A DNA stretch of 64,000 nucleotides. Origin: Ottelia alismoides (Eukaryota > Streptophyta > Magnoliopsida > Alismatales > Hydrocharitaceae). Shown piece by piece: positions 23,850-35,414 of the stretch. Location of the stretch: assembly GCA_037367405.1 (NCBI GenBank), contig JAZKJV010000687.1, positions 620,001-684,000 of the forward strand. Reading direction: 5' to 3'. The translations under genes were made by a program, and so were the position numbers. The notes under the pieces were generated by a model that searched no databases, was not told the origin of the DNA, and was given only the letters and a program-made list of their open reading frames with translations. Within the stretch, counting starts at the first letter, position 1, and each line of letters starts with the position of its first letter.

Positions 23850-26800
23850 TGAAGGACTGCAAAATGCCTTAGTTAATTTGTTGGAATTGACGTTAAATTT
23901 CATTGCATGTAGGCAATTCACCATTGATCAAGACAACCACTATTTCTAATTATTGACTAAAATGATAATCAGTGCACAGTCTGGAGTATTTTGCAACTTA
24001 AAAATACTTTAAGTGCCCAAAACTCTTAGAGAGTATTTTTATGTAAAACATAGACAAATATCTACAAACAGAAGTGAATCATGACTTCTGGATTTTTGTA
24101 GAATTTTCTGTGATTTTTCTAAGATTTTTGATATTTTATCATTTTTAGTGGTTTTTAAAATAATTAATGCGTGAAAATTGGACAGATAATAAGATAATAA
24201 AATACACCAAATCTATGTTTTTTGAATTTTTCAGAAAATATTTGATTTTTAATGAATTTTCAAATTTCAGATAGAGAAAATGATACAGTTTTTGATTTTT
24301 TTTAAAAATATCAAATAAAAATAAAAAGCAATGAGATTTTTATACAACGAAGAGGAACACAACAGGAATATATAAAAAAGTTTTTAGAATTTTTGGATCA
24401 CAAATAGAATTTATTCTGATAAGGAAAACATGCAAATTACAAGTTTGGAAATAAAGAACTGAAATGTAATTTATTGATGTTTTTGCAATTAAAATTAACA
24501 AGAAATAAACACAAGGGAAAAGTTGCAAATTACCCAATGAATCGTGTGTGTAGCACATGTTGCTCCTGGTAGGGGCCTTTTCACAATTTCTGAAACCTCC
24601 AGGGGCTTTTATGGAATTTACCCAAAATTTTTTATAAAACTTAAGGTTACTATCCTTCGTTTCTTCTCAAAGACGGGGCACAAATGGGTCAAGGTCGCCA
24701 TCGTCGTTCTTCTTTCCAGGCAAATGGGGTGAAGGTGGCTGTCGTTGTCAGGGCGGTGGTGGACTGCGAAGGCAGCGGTCTAGGGGAATAGTGAGGTCGC
24801 AGGGGCTTTATGTGGTGGTCGTGGAGAAGGATGGTTGAGCTCGCGTAGGAGCACGACTTCAAGCAGGAGGCCGTGGATGTACTGCTCCCTCCAAGAGCAA
24901 GGAGGTCGATGGCGGAGCTCCTGACGGCAGGCGCGACGACGGCGGTGGTGATTGGAGTTTGCAGCACACCTCGATGATGGAGAAGCGCGATGGAGCTCGT
25001 CGGATGGCGGTGGCATGTCGTGTGTGGTGGCCAGAACTGGAGGTGATGCGCGACCGCAGGGCAGGGCTCCGCCAAGTAGATGAGGAGGCTTTACCGCTTA
25101 CTAGTGAAGGTCCTAGAGGGGAGACTCCGCGGAGGTCAATGGTGGAGCACCAAGCACCAGGCGAAGGAGGAGATGGCCAGAGGCAAGGGGAAGCGCGGCT
25201 CTAGGAAGGGGGCGCCGATCACTTTTTTATTTTTAACCTACAGTGATTAAAAAATGTATTTTCTATTTTTTATTATTTTATTTTTATCCTGCAAAGCAAA
25301 TGTTAGAAAAATAACATATTTTTTTATTTTTTATTCTGTATCAATAGATTAGGATGCATGCACGACAACTCGATCTAAGCAAAATCAAATTCATAAAAAA
25401 TGTGAATGAATGTGGATCCTGTGAAATGGAAGGTAGATCTGGAGATCTGGTCACCGTACGTGATCAGAAATGAGAGATTGTGTGAGGTAGAATAAGAAAA
25501 AGGTGAGATCGAGAAAATGGTATGAAATTGATAATTGTAGATGAATCGATCAATGATGAAAAATTCAGGAACTAAGATCTACAATTTAACAATGACATCG
25601 AAGCAAAAATTAAATCTAAAATGACAAAGAAAAATAAATTTGATCTCATCTTATGATCGGATACACCTTGATGGCCTTTACGAATATCACCTTGCTGTCA
25701 CCGGACGGCTCGGAGGCTGGGCACCCTTTTACGACAAGAAGCTCTTGGAGATCGGGCTCCTCTCCACCAAAGATTGATTAAGAGGAAATGAGGGAGGAGG
25801 AGCTCAAAAAAAGGAGAAAAAAATAAAAAGAAAATAATTACAAATAAGGAATGCATTTAAGGTTAAATAAATAAATAAATAAATAATGAAATCTGTAACT
25901 AAATAAAAAAATAATTAGTTAATTTATAAATATTAATTAGCCACCTTAATGGGGGTTATTTAAGATATAAAATCAAATCTTATATACATGGTAGGTTTTC
26001 AAATCAAATAATGGAATAAAAAAATTAAATTCTCATAATAATATCAATTTAATTAATTAATATTAGAAATTATTTTTTATGATTTTTATATAAGGAAATT
26101 AGTTATATACGAGTAATATACACATATAGTATATTATACACATGTACAAATAAGGAACTTATTATTAATTATATTTTTTAAAAAATCATTTTCTATTTTT
26201 TAAATAATGAATTAAATATTTTTACAATTATTTACATTATATATAGAAATAAATATGAAAAAATATATACAATAAATAAATTATAAAATTGCAAAAACCA
26301 CCCTAGAAAACAGACTTTTCAACAGTAACTCCAAAAATTATGAAACCTCAACCATTTTAAAGATAATATTATTTAGAGTACAATGAAAGTGAGTTTGATT
26401 CAATTTGAGTTCATATGGAGCTGGAATTGGATTTTTAGTTATCGCTTTACGGCTTTTTCCAAGTATTGTTACTTTTAATCTGTACATGATTTTATTTTAC
26501 AATTATTTTTATTATTTACAAAATATTTTTATTTACAATTTTTGTTTAGAAAATTATTTTATTTGAGGTCAATTTATGGACAAAAAAGGGTATGTTTTAT
26601 ACAAGTATACACATAATAAATGCGAAGTATTTACAACACATATTTTTTTAAATTATCTGATTATGGATCGTTTCTCCCCCTACTTTATTCTTGGTCGATC
26701 AGGTCAAGTCTTGACCTTCTCTTGGGGTTTGGGTCAGCCTGTATCTATTACATATATACACTCTTTTTCTTTTCTTTATTTTTCCTTTATTTCTTTATTT

Positions 26801-26951
26801 ATTTATTTTAGGTTAAAATAATAATTTATATACAACATTTACACACATATGCATGTTAGTAAGATTATGGAGTTAGTATTTTATATAGGTGTTTTATAAT
26901 GTATTTTAAGCTAAAATAACTGAATAAAGATGATGAAATGCAGATTCATCA
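23850..26951 (-). repeat. LTR shared by elements B and C (3102 bp)
   Basis: In minus orientation it starts TGATGAATCTGC at 26951, directly after a PPT (26952-26968), and ends TTCA at 23850, directly before a PBS (23829-23847). An ordinary LTR has only one of these. Its length matches F's LTR (3104 bp). A GC-rich block lies at about 24680-25210. The conserved upstream block containing AATAAAGTAGGGGGAGA (reverse) is at 26663-26738. Confidence 0.75.
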
Positions 26952-26968
26952 TCCCCCTACGCTTTACC
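26952..26968 (-). other. Polypurine tract of element C
   Basis: On the minus strand GGTAAAGCGTAGGGGGA immediately precedes the LTR start TGATGAATC. The words before it (CTAGCAAAGG) also precede the PPT in D and E. Confidence 0.85.
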
Positions 26969-28426
26969 TTTGCTAGTCCCTTAGCAAACATTTATTTGAA
27001 AGAATAAGTGAATAAAAGAAAAAGAAAGGGAAAATAAAGAAATTAGGACAATACTTAGTATTAAACTTATATTCATAAAATTACAGTATGGAGCTCTGTC
27101 AGACCTTTGGATTATTAGTGAGGTAGAACCTTAATGGGAAATGGATTTAAAACCTAATAGCCTCTAAGTTCCATAAGACTTCTATTTAAGTATTCTCAAC
27201 TGTTAGGTCAGAACAAGTCTACATACATATTCTTATGACTATGAATCTGTACTTGTATGGTGTAAGTGAAATATAGCTCCCCAGCTCAAAAGTAGTAATG
27301 AAACAGCTTCCTTGTACAAGGTAACTCTAGTCCCCCGATCTAGCAACTCTTTCCTCGAGGAGCGGGGATATTCCCTTCTAAGTTCTAGTACAACCAGCTC
27401 AAGAAGACGAGATGGAGAAAAGAATGGACGGTAACTAGTATAGCTACCTATCCTTGGATGCATGACTAGTGTAGTCAAGTCATCCAGCTGCAAGCTTACA
27501 CAAATTTGACTTTGAAGCTCTTATTCCTTTTTTCTTCACTTTCATATACACTCCGGCAGGCAGTTTACTTTTCAATCGGGCCTGTCCACTTTTGGAGATT
27601 CTGTATTTTTTTTGAAAATATATATAAGGTGTATCATGTACATAAGGAGCTTTTCTTCTTGATCTAGTACACTATTCCTCTTTTGAAGCATTATTGCAAC
27701 CCCACAACATCCTATCTTTAGACCTTAATGCTATTAGATCAGGTTGAGATGCACAACCCTCTCTAGAGGAAGACGAGAGGTTCCGCCTAAAAGTACTACC
27801 CTCGTATGTTACTCCAAGCCAAAAGATTCTGCCTCCTCACTACCTCCTCCATGAAGAGCTATGTGCAGAGTGTTTGTCCAAGTTAAGCCAAAGTCAGAAA
27901 GAATAATGTGTGTGTTGTTAAATGTTCTACTTAGACTAATCAAGATGGCATGTGAACATAATTATGGACTCTAAGAATTAAGTCGCTAGGAGTTGAAAAG
28001 TCTTAACTCCATTTCTTATAAGGTTCCTTTGAAATTAAGTGGATTAATGTCCAACTAAGCTCCATGCTTCAACTTTATTCCATACATAGTTTAAATGTCA
28101 ATACTATCCTAAAAAATGCAAATGCAAATGCAAGAAATATGTACAATGCAAAAAGAATGCAAAACTTTTTTTGAAACAATTTTCTAATTTTAAACTTTTT
28201 ATGGTTTTTTGGAAAAAAATGATGCACATGTGAAAAGATTTTTTAAAGGGAAAATGGTTTGTAAAATATATACAAGTATATAAAAGGTTTTATCTATATA
28301 TAATTGTTTTTTTTATTTTGTTTTTTGATACGCACGTGAATTTTATGAATTTATATACATATCTCCAAAATAATTATATCAAAAGTACAAGTTATGTCTA
28401 AAGTATATATACAATATATACGACAT
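26969..28426 (-). other. 3' non-coding region of element C
   Basis: It aligns with D (39046-40200) and E (57400-58480), for example the shared words CCTCGAGGAGCGGGG and GTAGCTACCTATCC. No intact ORF. C lacks the longer antisense frame seen in D and E. Confidence 0.7.
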
Positions 28427-28806
28427 CCCCCTATACTTAGCTCGAACTATATCCTCATAGTGATGAGAGAGCGGCAAAGGAAGACATAACTCGTGTTAAG
28501 TATATAAAAGTGAAAAGACTCCTATGCTACAATGACTCGAAGAGAAGATGAAAAGAGTATAAGTCCGTGATCCCCCCTATACCAGGGATCAAGTAATATT
28601 AAGTATAGAAGATTGTACAAAAGTGGAAAATCGATGAAGAGAATGTACGAACTCCATGGCTCGACTTGCCCTCCTATACTTAGGGTAGAATAGCCCTAAG
28701 TATAGAATATCAACAAGTTGGTGGACAATCGAGAGAACGGAATAATAAAAACACAAAAGAGACGATATGAACGACATCACCCCTCCCCATACTTAGGGTC
28801 GAGTAT
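28427..28806 (-). repeat. Hairpin array of element C, cut by element F
   Basis: Plus-strand positions: long hairpin 28427-28507, short hairpins 28572-28608 and 28670-28705, and a half hairpin 28780-28806 that ends where F's LTR starts. Arms are variants of CTATACTTAGGG / CCCTAAGTATAG. Confidence 0.82.
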
Positions 28807-31800
28807 TGATGAATCCATGATTCATTAACTTTTCTGTCGCATTTTGTCTTAAAACCCTTAACAAATGCATGTAAATACTCATTAATTTCCATCTTCTATT
28901 CAAACTTCATTCATGAAAAAATATTCACTTTTAAGCATCAAAATCATGTATAAAATAAAGAACAAAGAAAAGAAAATAAGGCAGATTAGAGATATGTATA
29001 TATGTACAATATGACTTAGAAATATAAATATAACTACAAGGTATATTTATGGCCTAACCCCTGAGACCAAGTCATCATGGATTGGTCGACAAACCAATAA
29101 GTAGGGGGAGATAAGGAAAGAAAACCCTAAAAATAAATTAAGACACACTTCATGTAGTTCTCACTATTTATCAAATAAATATAAACTTCACTGATTTTTT
29201 AATTAATTCATATGTACATATTTTTCACCAAACTCTTTTCCTAATTATTTCTGAAAATGTATACAAAAAATATAAAATAAGTTAAAAATATTATCCTGTA
29301 TATATGCCAAGAAATCCAGCTTTTAAATTATCAAATTCTCAACTTCCGAACATCATAACTTCTTCATATGAACTCCAATTTCACTCTACTCATCTTTAAA
29401 GTTCATAAAATAATATTCTCTAATTAATAGAGGTGTTTCATTGAATTCAGAGTCTGTTTGCAAAAAGTCGGTTTTGAGACCAAATGACAACGGGGTTTCT
29501 AGGCTATTTATTTCATGTAGAACTCATTATTTATAGTTTTATGAATTTTATAATTTCTAATTATTTTCATGATCTTGTAATTTAACCTTGATTTATTTCA
29601 TATTTTTGGAGCTTATTTATTATTTTAATAAAATCCAAAACCCTAAATTATAAGTAAAAATAAACTACATAACTTATACCTATATTTATTAATATATGTA
29701 AAATAATTTATTAAAATCCCTAAAAATTCACACAAACCTTAATTATTATTCTAATTATTAAGAAAATATAAAATTAATATATATTTATTTATTTATTAAA
29801 TTAAAAATCCAAAGCTTATTTATCTATACATATTTATTAATATAATATTTATATTTCAAATAATAGTTATTATTTATAAAAAGTAATTATTCCATAAATT
29901 AGATAAATTAATTATTTACATTTCTTGTCTTTATACCTATTTTAAATAACACTATTTAATATTTATTATCGAATTTACAAGAAATTAACTCATCTGGCCA
30001 ACCAGGTGCTGACTGGTTCATCTTCCTCAAGAAGTCTGTTAGACCTTCTATTTCAACCGACCAACTTCATAGAATTTTCACGCACGCATTTTAACCCTTC
30101 TAGATGATCCAAACCCTTGAAACCCTTCTCCTAACAACCTTCTTCATCGCCCACCATTAGATCTAGCGTGGAGCTCACGAAATTCTTCTGTATAAACCCT
30201 CAAAGATCGCAGTTCGCAACTAACTTTCCTAACTACCTGAGACACCCAGATCCAGTGGCTGACCCCAACCTTCCTCGCCTCGCTCCGGCCATCTCAAGAG
30301 GTGACAGCTCCGCTTCGTCGGCTCGTATGGAAGAAGGGAGATCGGAGGAGGTTCCAAGGTGCTCGTCAGCCCTTGCTTCGCCGCCTTGCGCGCGTCCAGC
30401 TCCGTCGATGATCGGGCGTCGCAACAACTACCACAGGTAATACACCTCTATTTTCACAGATCTCTACCTCCATCTTTATCAGATTTCTTCTCGATCGTCG
30501 TGCCACGATTAGCGTGGCTATTCCCATCATTAGTTAGCCTAAACATCTAGTTTACACGCATACTCGAAATCAATTCCCAATTCGTTTCAAATCCATCCAA
30601 ATTGCGTTACCTTTTCATATATTTTGCATGCAAATTTCATCAAAGTCTGGAAACACCATATTTGAGCTTGCAAAAACTTAATCCTTTGGCCCATTTCTCG
30701 TGAATCGAGCATGCACAATTCTTATTTGCAAGTTCGTCTTTAATTTGGAGCAACTTCAAGTCATCTAGAAGCCTTAAATCCTCAAGAAAATCACAATTAA
30801 AAAGAGGCATAACAAATTCCATTAACCTCCAGGAGCAGAGAACGTCCAACTTCATCGAGCTTCCGCCGCCGCTCTGTGCCATCTCTGCCTGACATCCACC
30901 GCGGGCGAGCTCGAGGGCTAGATGAGCTAACCCTCTGGCCCCGCCAGAGGCCTTAGATCGACGCCAACTGCCCGTGATAAATCGGAGAAGGAACCACCTT
31001 TGTCAGCCTCGTGAAGAACCAAGAACAGCTCAAGAACAGTCCGTGTTACAGGCTTGCGACACGTGGAGGCAGCGGGCGGCCCAGATCACATTTCAAGTTC
31101 TAATCCTGATCGTTCATCTGAACCGGTAGAACTTTTGCATAAAGAGCCCAGAAGACTTCCAGAATTTCCAGAAGCTCCGAAGTTTTCCAGATTTACATTT
31201 AGGTCCCCACGTAGGGACGTAAATGTAAACTTTCTTATTTTCTTTTTAGAACACTCCCTGCTGAGGACCTTTTTGTATAATATTTGTTTCTTTTTCTTGC
31301 ACTTATACCCCTGACCTGTAGGGGAGTTTTGGACACCTTTTTGATATAATTTTTCGTAGTTTTTTTAGGGTAGTTACGCAACTACCCCAGCAAGGTTTTC
31401 AATAGTTTTTTGTGTATTTTTTATCGTGTTTTTATCGTGTTTTGCTTTGTCGCTAATTGATCTATTTTGATCTGTTTTCGTGTGTTCTTCGAGCCCGTTG
31501 CTCGACCGTTTTACCTATTATATAATATCATCTATATTTCTTCTATGTTTCACCTATTATATAGTAAATAAATTGTGTGAAAAATACCACTTTGAAAAAT
31601 AAATAAAAATAGGAAAAATATAAAATCAAATAACAATTAAAAATAAAAAATTCCATAAAAATTATCACTTTTCCTTGATCGCTTTAAGAAGAGATAAAAT
31701 AAATCAAAAAATATCTTTTCACCTAAAAAATTCAAAATACCCTATTCTGCCTCCTTGTGTTCGATCCAAGAACACTTCCCTGGTTAAATAATTAGTGTAA

Positions 31801-31910
31801 GGTTTTTCTTAATAAAATCGATCTTTGTTTGATCGACTAGGATCCTTTTACGGTTTTCTACACCGACGACCTTTTCTTTTAAAAACCACAAACCGATTTT
31901 TAGCCGCATC
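28807..31910 (+). repeat. 5' LTR of element F (3104 bp)
   Basis: Starts TGATGAATCC and is followed at 31914 by a tRNA-Asp PBS. The conserved upstream block (TGAGACC ... AAGTAGGGGGAGATAAGG) is at 29051-29117. A GC-rich block lies at about 30150-31100. ORFs there (for example 30168-30440) have no recognisable product. Confidence 0.82.
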
Positions 31911-31913
31911 AAA

Positions 31914-31932
31914 TGGCACCATTGCTAGGGAG
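31914..31932 (+). other. tRNA-Asp primer binding site of element F, decayed
   Basis: TGGCACCATTGCTAGGGAG against TGGCGCCGTTGCCGGGGAG in E: four mismatches, all G-to-A or C-to-T. Confidence 0.85.
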
Positions 31933-33376
31933 GCGTTAGTGTATTTTAATTTTTTTACGTATTTTGTGATTTTATTTTCTCTCTTCTTTTTGTTTTATTT
32001 TTCGTAGCTTTTCTTCGGTTTTTCTTACGGCTTTTCTCGACTCGTTTCTCGATCATCTTTAGACCGCTAATTAATTTTTGTAGGGCCTGCAGGATCAGCC
32101 GGTTTCTTAGGAAGCTGAGTCAGTTGAAAGAGCAGAGGCCGATTCCTTCTTTACGAGTCGGCTGCAGAGGACAGAAATTAAGTAGTGTAACTTTGTAAAA
32201 GAGAGAGAAGTGTATTGAACTCTAGTATAAGGGGTCCACTAAGGACATCCCGACTTATATTTCCCCCCATTTCTTTTCGGGGTCTGATTCACCGAGTACC
32301 GTGTATTTGGGGGATCAGGGCACCCACTGCGGTTTTCTCGCCTTATCGATTTTTCCACGGCTTTTCCGATAGATGCTTGCTTAGGTTTTTTATTCTATCT
32401 GATTGTGTTTACGTAGTTAGTCTTAAGACTTGCAACCTAGGTCATGATTTAAGGATTCTTATAACAAGAAAATAAAAAAAAGTAGACTTTGTTTGAAAAA
32501 ACTCGAAAAATTATAAAACCCCAAAATAAAATCGGGACTGCTAAAGATATTTGGCCTAAAAACCGTAAAGATTCATCTGATTTGGGAGAGTAATCCCCGC
32601 ACATCTTCTCAGAGTACACGAGCGAGAGACGACCCATAAGGCTAGAGCCAAAACCCCGTATTTCTCGCGAAATACTACTTAGTCTATGCACCCAATCACT
32701 GTTCCTCAGTGGGTACGCTCGGGTAGCCGGAAATAGTTCGGGTTTACTTTACAGAGTGGGAGATTTAGAGGACACTACGCAAGGATCTGTCCTCAAGTAA
32801 CACGGGTAGCCGGAAACGGTCTGTACTTACTCCCATACTGACTGAGTGCAAGTGATTTTCTGTAAAGACTCGGGCTAGTGTTTCGGAGAAACTATCGGGC
32901 ACCTATCAGCTCGCATCAGCTCGCGTTAATCGACTATACTTGTTTGCTAATTAAAACCCTAAAACCGACAAGATAACAGACCGAGCCCTTACGGTCTTCA
33001 TCGGGTTGTGTTGGTGAAAGCGGGGTTTGCTTTGTATTTGCTTGCGGGACGTGAGTTACCGCGGCTTTACGCATTTTCCCTCTTTTTTGAATCGCAAATC
33101 GTTCTCTCCTGATCATTCTCTTGATATTGAAGACAGCATTTCTGCTCAAACTTCGTGAGCTTTTGACCGTCCACCGTCGTTCGTACATCTTCACAAGCTC
33201 GGGATGACCCTCTTCCTGAGTTGGTCCCATCTGATATCGAGGAGAGTTAGACCCAGACTCCCTCGCCTCCTGGCTAGAATATTGAGACAGAACCTTGCCT
33301 CAATACATCATCATCTTCAGCCAAATTTTCGCTAAGTTCTTACAAGAGCTTTTCTTTCACAGAAGAGTTGAAGCAG
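31933..33376 (+). other. Leader of element F
   Basis: About 1.4 kb without a supported ORF. The block 32700-32890 contains GGGTAGCCGG twice and GAGTGGGAG before TTTAGAGGACAC, shared with A and B. Confidence 0.65.
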
Positions 33377-35414
33377 ATGGCTCACGGTAAAGGACCAGTA
33401 GCAGACGAGAGGCCGCCAGCTGAGGAGCATCATGAAGGAAGACCAGGCTCCACAGATATTACGACCGGGATTCTCGATACGCTCCAACAGATGAACATTC
33501 AGATTCGAGAACAATTAGAACTCAGAATGAGTTGCGGGCTGAAATAGCCGCGCTGCGAGAAGAGGCCGGGAACCAGTTACCGCCTGCAGTGGTTCCCGCT
33601 ACTTTACGGGAAGAATATGACCCGGGCGCGAGAACACTCTATCATTGGATTCGGCTACCGCCGAATCAAGGGTCATACGAGTTGAGACCATCCTTCATAT
33701 CACTGCTTCCCAAGTTCTACGGGAATGCTACAGAGGAGCCGTTTACCTTTCTACAACAATTCGAGATGATTTGTGGTACAGCTAGCTATCCAAGAATTAC
33801 GTAGGAGGCTGTCTGCCTCAAAGCCTTTCCCTTCGCTTTAGCCAATAAGGCGCTTTACTAGATGAGTCACCTGGGAAGGGAAATTTCTACATGGGACGAT
33901 CTAAAGTCCACATTCCTACATAAATATTTTCCTCTGGGGAGGACGAACATGATGAGGAGTCAGATCTCCAATTTCACACAGCTTCCACGTGAGTCTTTCC
34001 ATGAGGCATGGGATAGATTCAAAGACCTTACAGAGAGATGCCCGCATCATGAGATACCAATAAAGGTGCTAGTTCAGAATTATTTTGGAGGACTCCAGCC
34101 GGATATCCAGGGGCTCGTGAGTGCCGCATGTGGCGGCAACTATTTGAACAAGGATGCCGAGTCAGTCTGGGTCATCTTCGAAGGTATGGATGAGAACTCG
34201 AGAGTCGTTGACTCTACTCGGGCATTTCAGAAAGCCCCTCAACCACCACATCACCGAGAGCATAAGAAGGTGGCTAACATTTCAGAATCTGAATCCAACA
34301 CCAACATGGGCTTTATTAGCGAGAAACTAACGTTAGTGGATGTGATTCGGAAACAAGTCCAGGACTTACAGCCGTTGCGAGAGTTGGAGAAGCTCTCATC
34401 TCTACCTCAGCAGCTGAGTGATCTTTCGAAGAAGGTTTTTGAGCTTCAGCTTCAGTACCAGCAGAGCCAGTCTTCTTCGACCACACAACCAGCATGGAGG
34501 ACTTTACCCGCTCCACCCACCCGTCAAATTCATTACGTACAAAGCGAGCCAGAGAATCCATAGATTGATTGGCATGAGGATCAGTCTCATGCCAATCCCG
34601 ATCAGATCACCAGCACTGCAGATATGGATGTTGAGCCACAATCCACTCTCGAGATTAACGAGATTTGGTATACTCCGATTCAGCAACCGAGTATACCGCA
34701 TCATCAGCAGCAGCCGTACGGTCAACCGTAGCATGGACGTCCACATTTTTAGCATCGCCAGAACTTCACGCAGCAGCAGTCTCACCAGAACGTTTATGAG
34801 AGACCACAAGCATACCAATATCCTGTTCACCATTCACAGACATATCCTTATCAGCAGCCACATCAATCTTCCTCCACACCGTAGAGATTCTCCCAGCCTT
34901 CCACCTCTCAGCAGTACATGCCAAGGCATGAGAGAGGAGCAAGCCAGGGCCACCACACTAAATCTGAGATGAACTCACAGGTTCAGGCATTAAATCAAAT
35001 CATGGATATGCTGAGTACGCTCCAGATTGCGCATAAGATCGAGATGGAGCAGGTTAACTATCGTCTGGACGAGTTAACCGCACCGAAGACCACTCTTCCA
35101 GCCCAGCCTCAGATGAACCCGAACAACAAGAGGAGGCATCCAGATAAGGTAGATACTACAGGTAAGATCTCATTTCATGAATTTTTATCTAACTTCATTT
35201 TTCTCAGGAGTGTAGATCACCACGAGCACCTGCTGGAGTAGAGGAGAGGGCACTTGAGGAGCAGGAACAAATCCATGAGAAGCAATATTCTGATGCCGAG
35301 GAGGAAAACCAGCACGATGATGAGGACCACCTTGAAGATCCAAGAGAAGGGAGCGATGCCGATACAGTTGATATGGACACTGATGAATCAGATGATGACA
35401 TCACGCCAGACCAT
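33377..35414 (+). pseudogene. gag of element F (broken, cut by D)
   Basis: The start is ATG at 33377 (MAHGKGPVADE), at the same relative place as E's start at 49387. A frameshift near 33520 precedes the capsid-type retrotransposon gag domain (33532-34200), where FPFALANKALY, the HxEAWDRF-type stretch and FGGLQPDIQGLV align with E. At 33858 a TAG replaces the Trp codon of E's ALYW. The C-terminal half is Gln-, Pro- and His-rich with further stops. A coiled-coil-like stretch lies at 34970-35100 and an acidic stretch at 35230-35410. I see no CCHC knuckle. D inserted at 35414. Confidence 0.8.

Larger units (their letters stand above)
26952..28806 (-). mobile_element. Element C: 3' part of a minus-strand Athila-like element
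   Basis: Reading leftward: part of a hairpin array (28806-28427), a 3' region and a PPT joined to the LTR at 26951. The rest of C must lie beyond F, outside the window, because F inserted within a hairpin at 28806. Its array differs in sequence from B's, so B and C are different elements that share an LTR. Confidence 0.75.
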
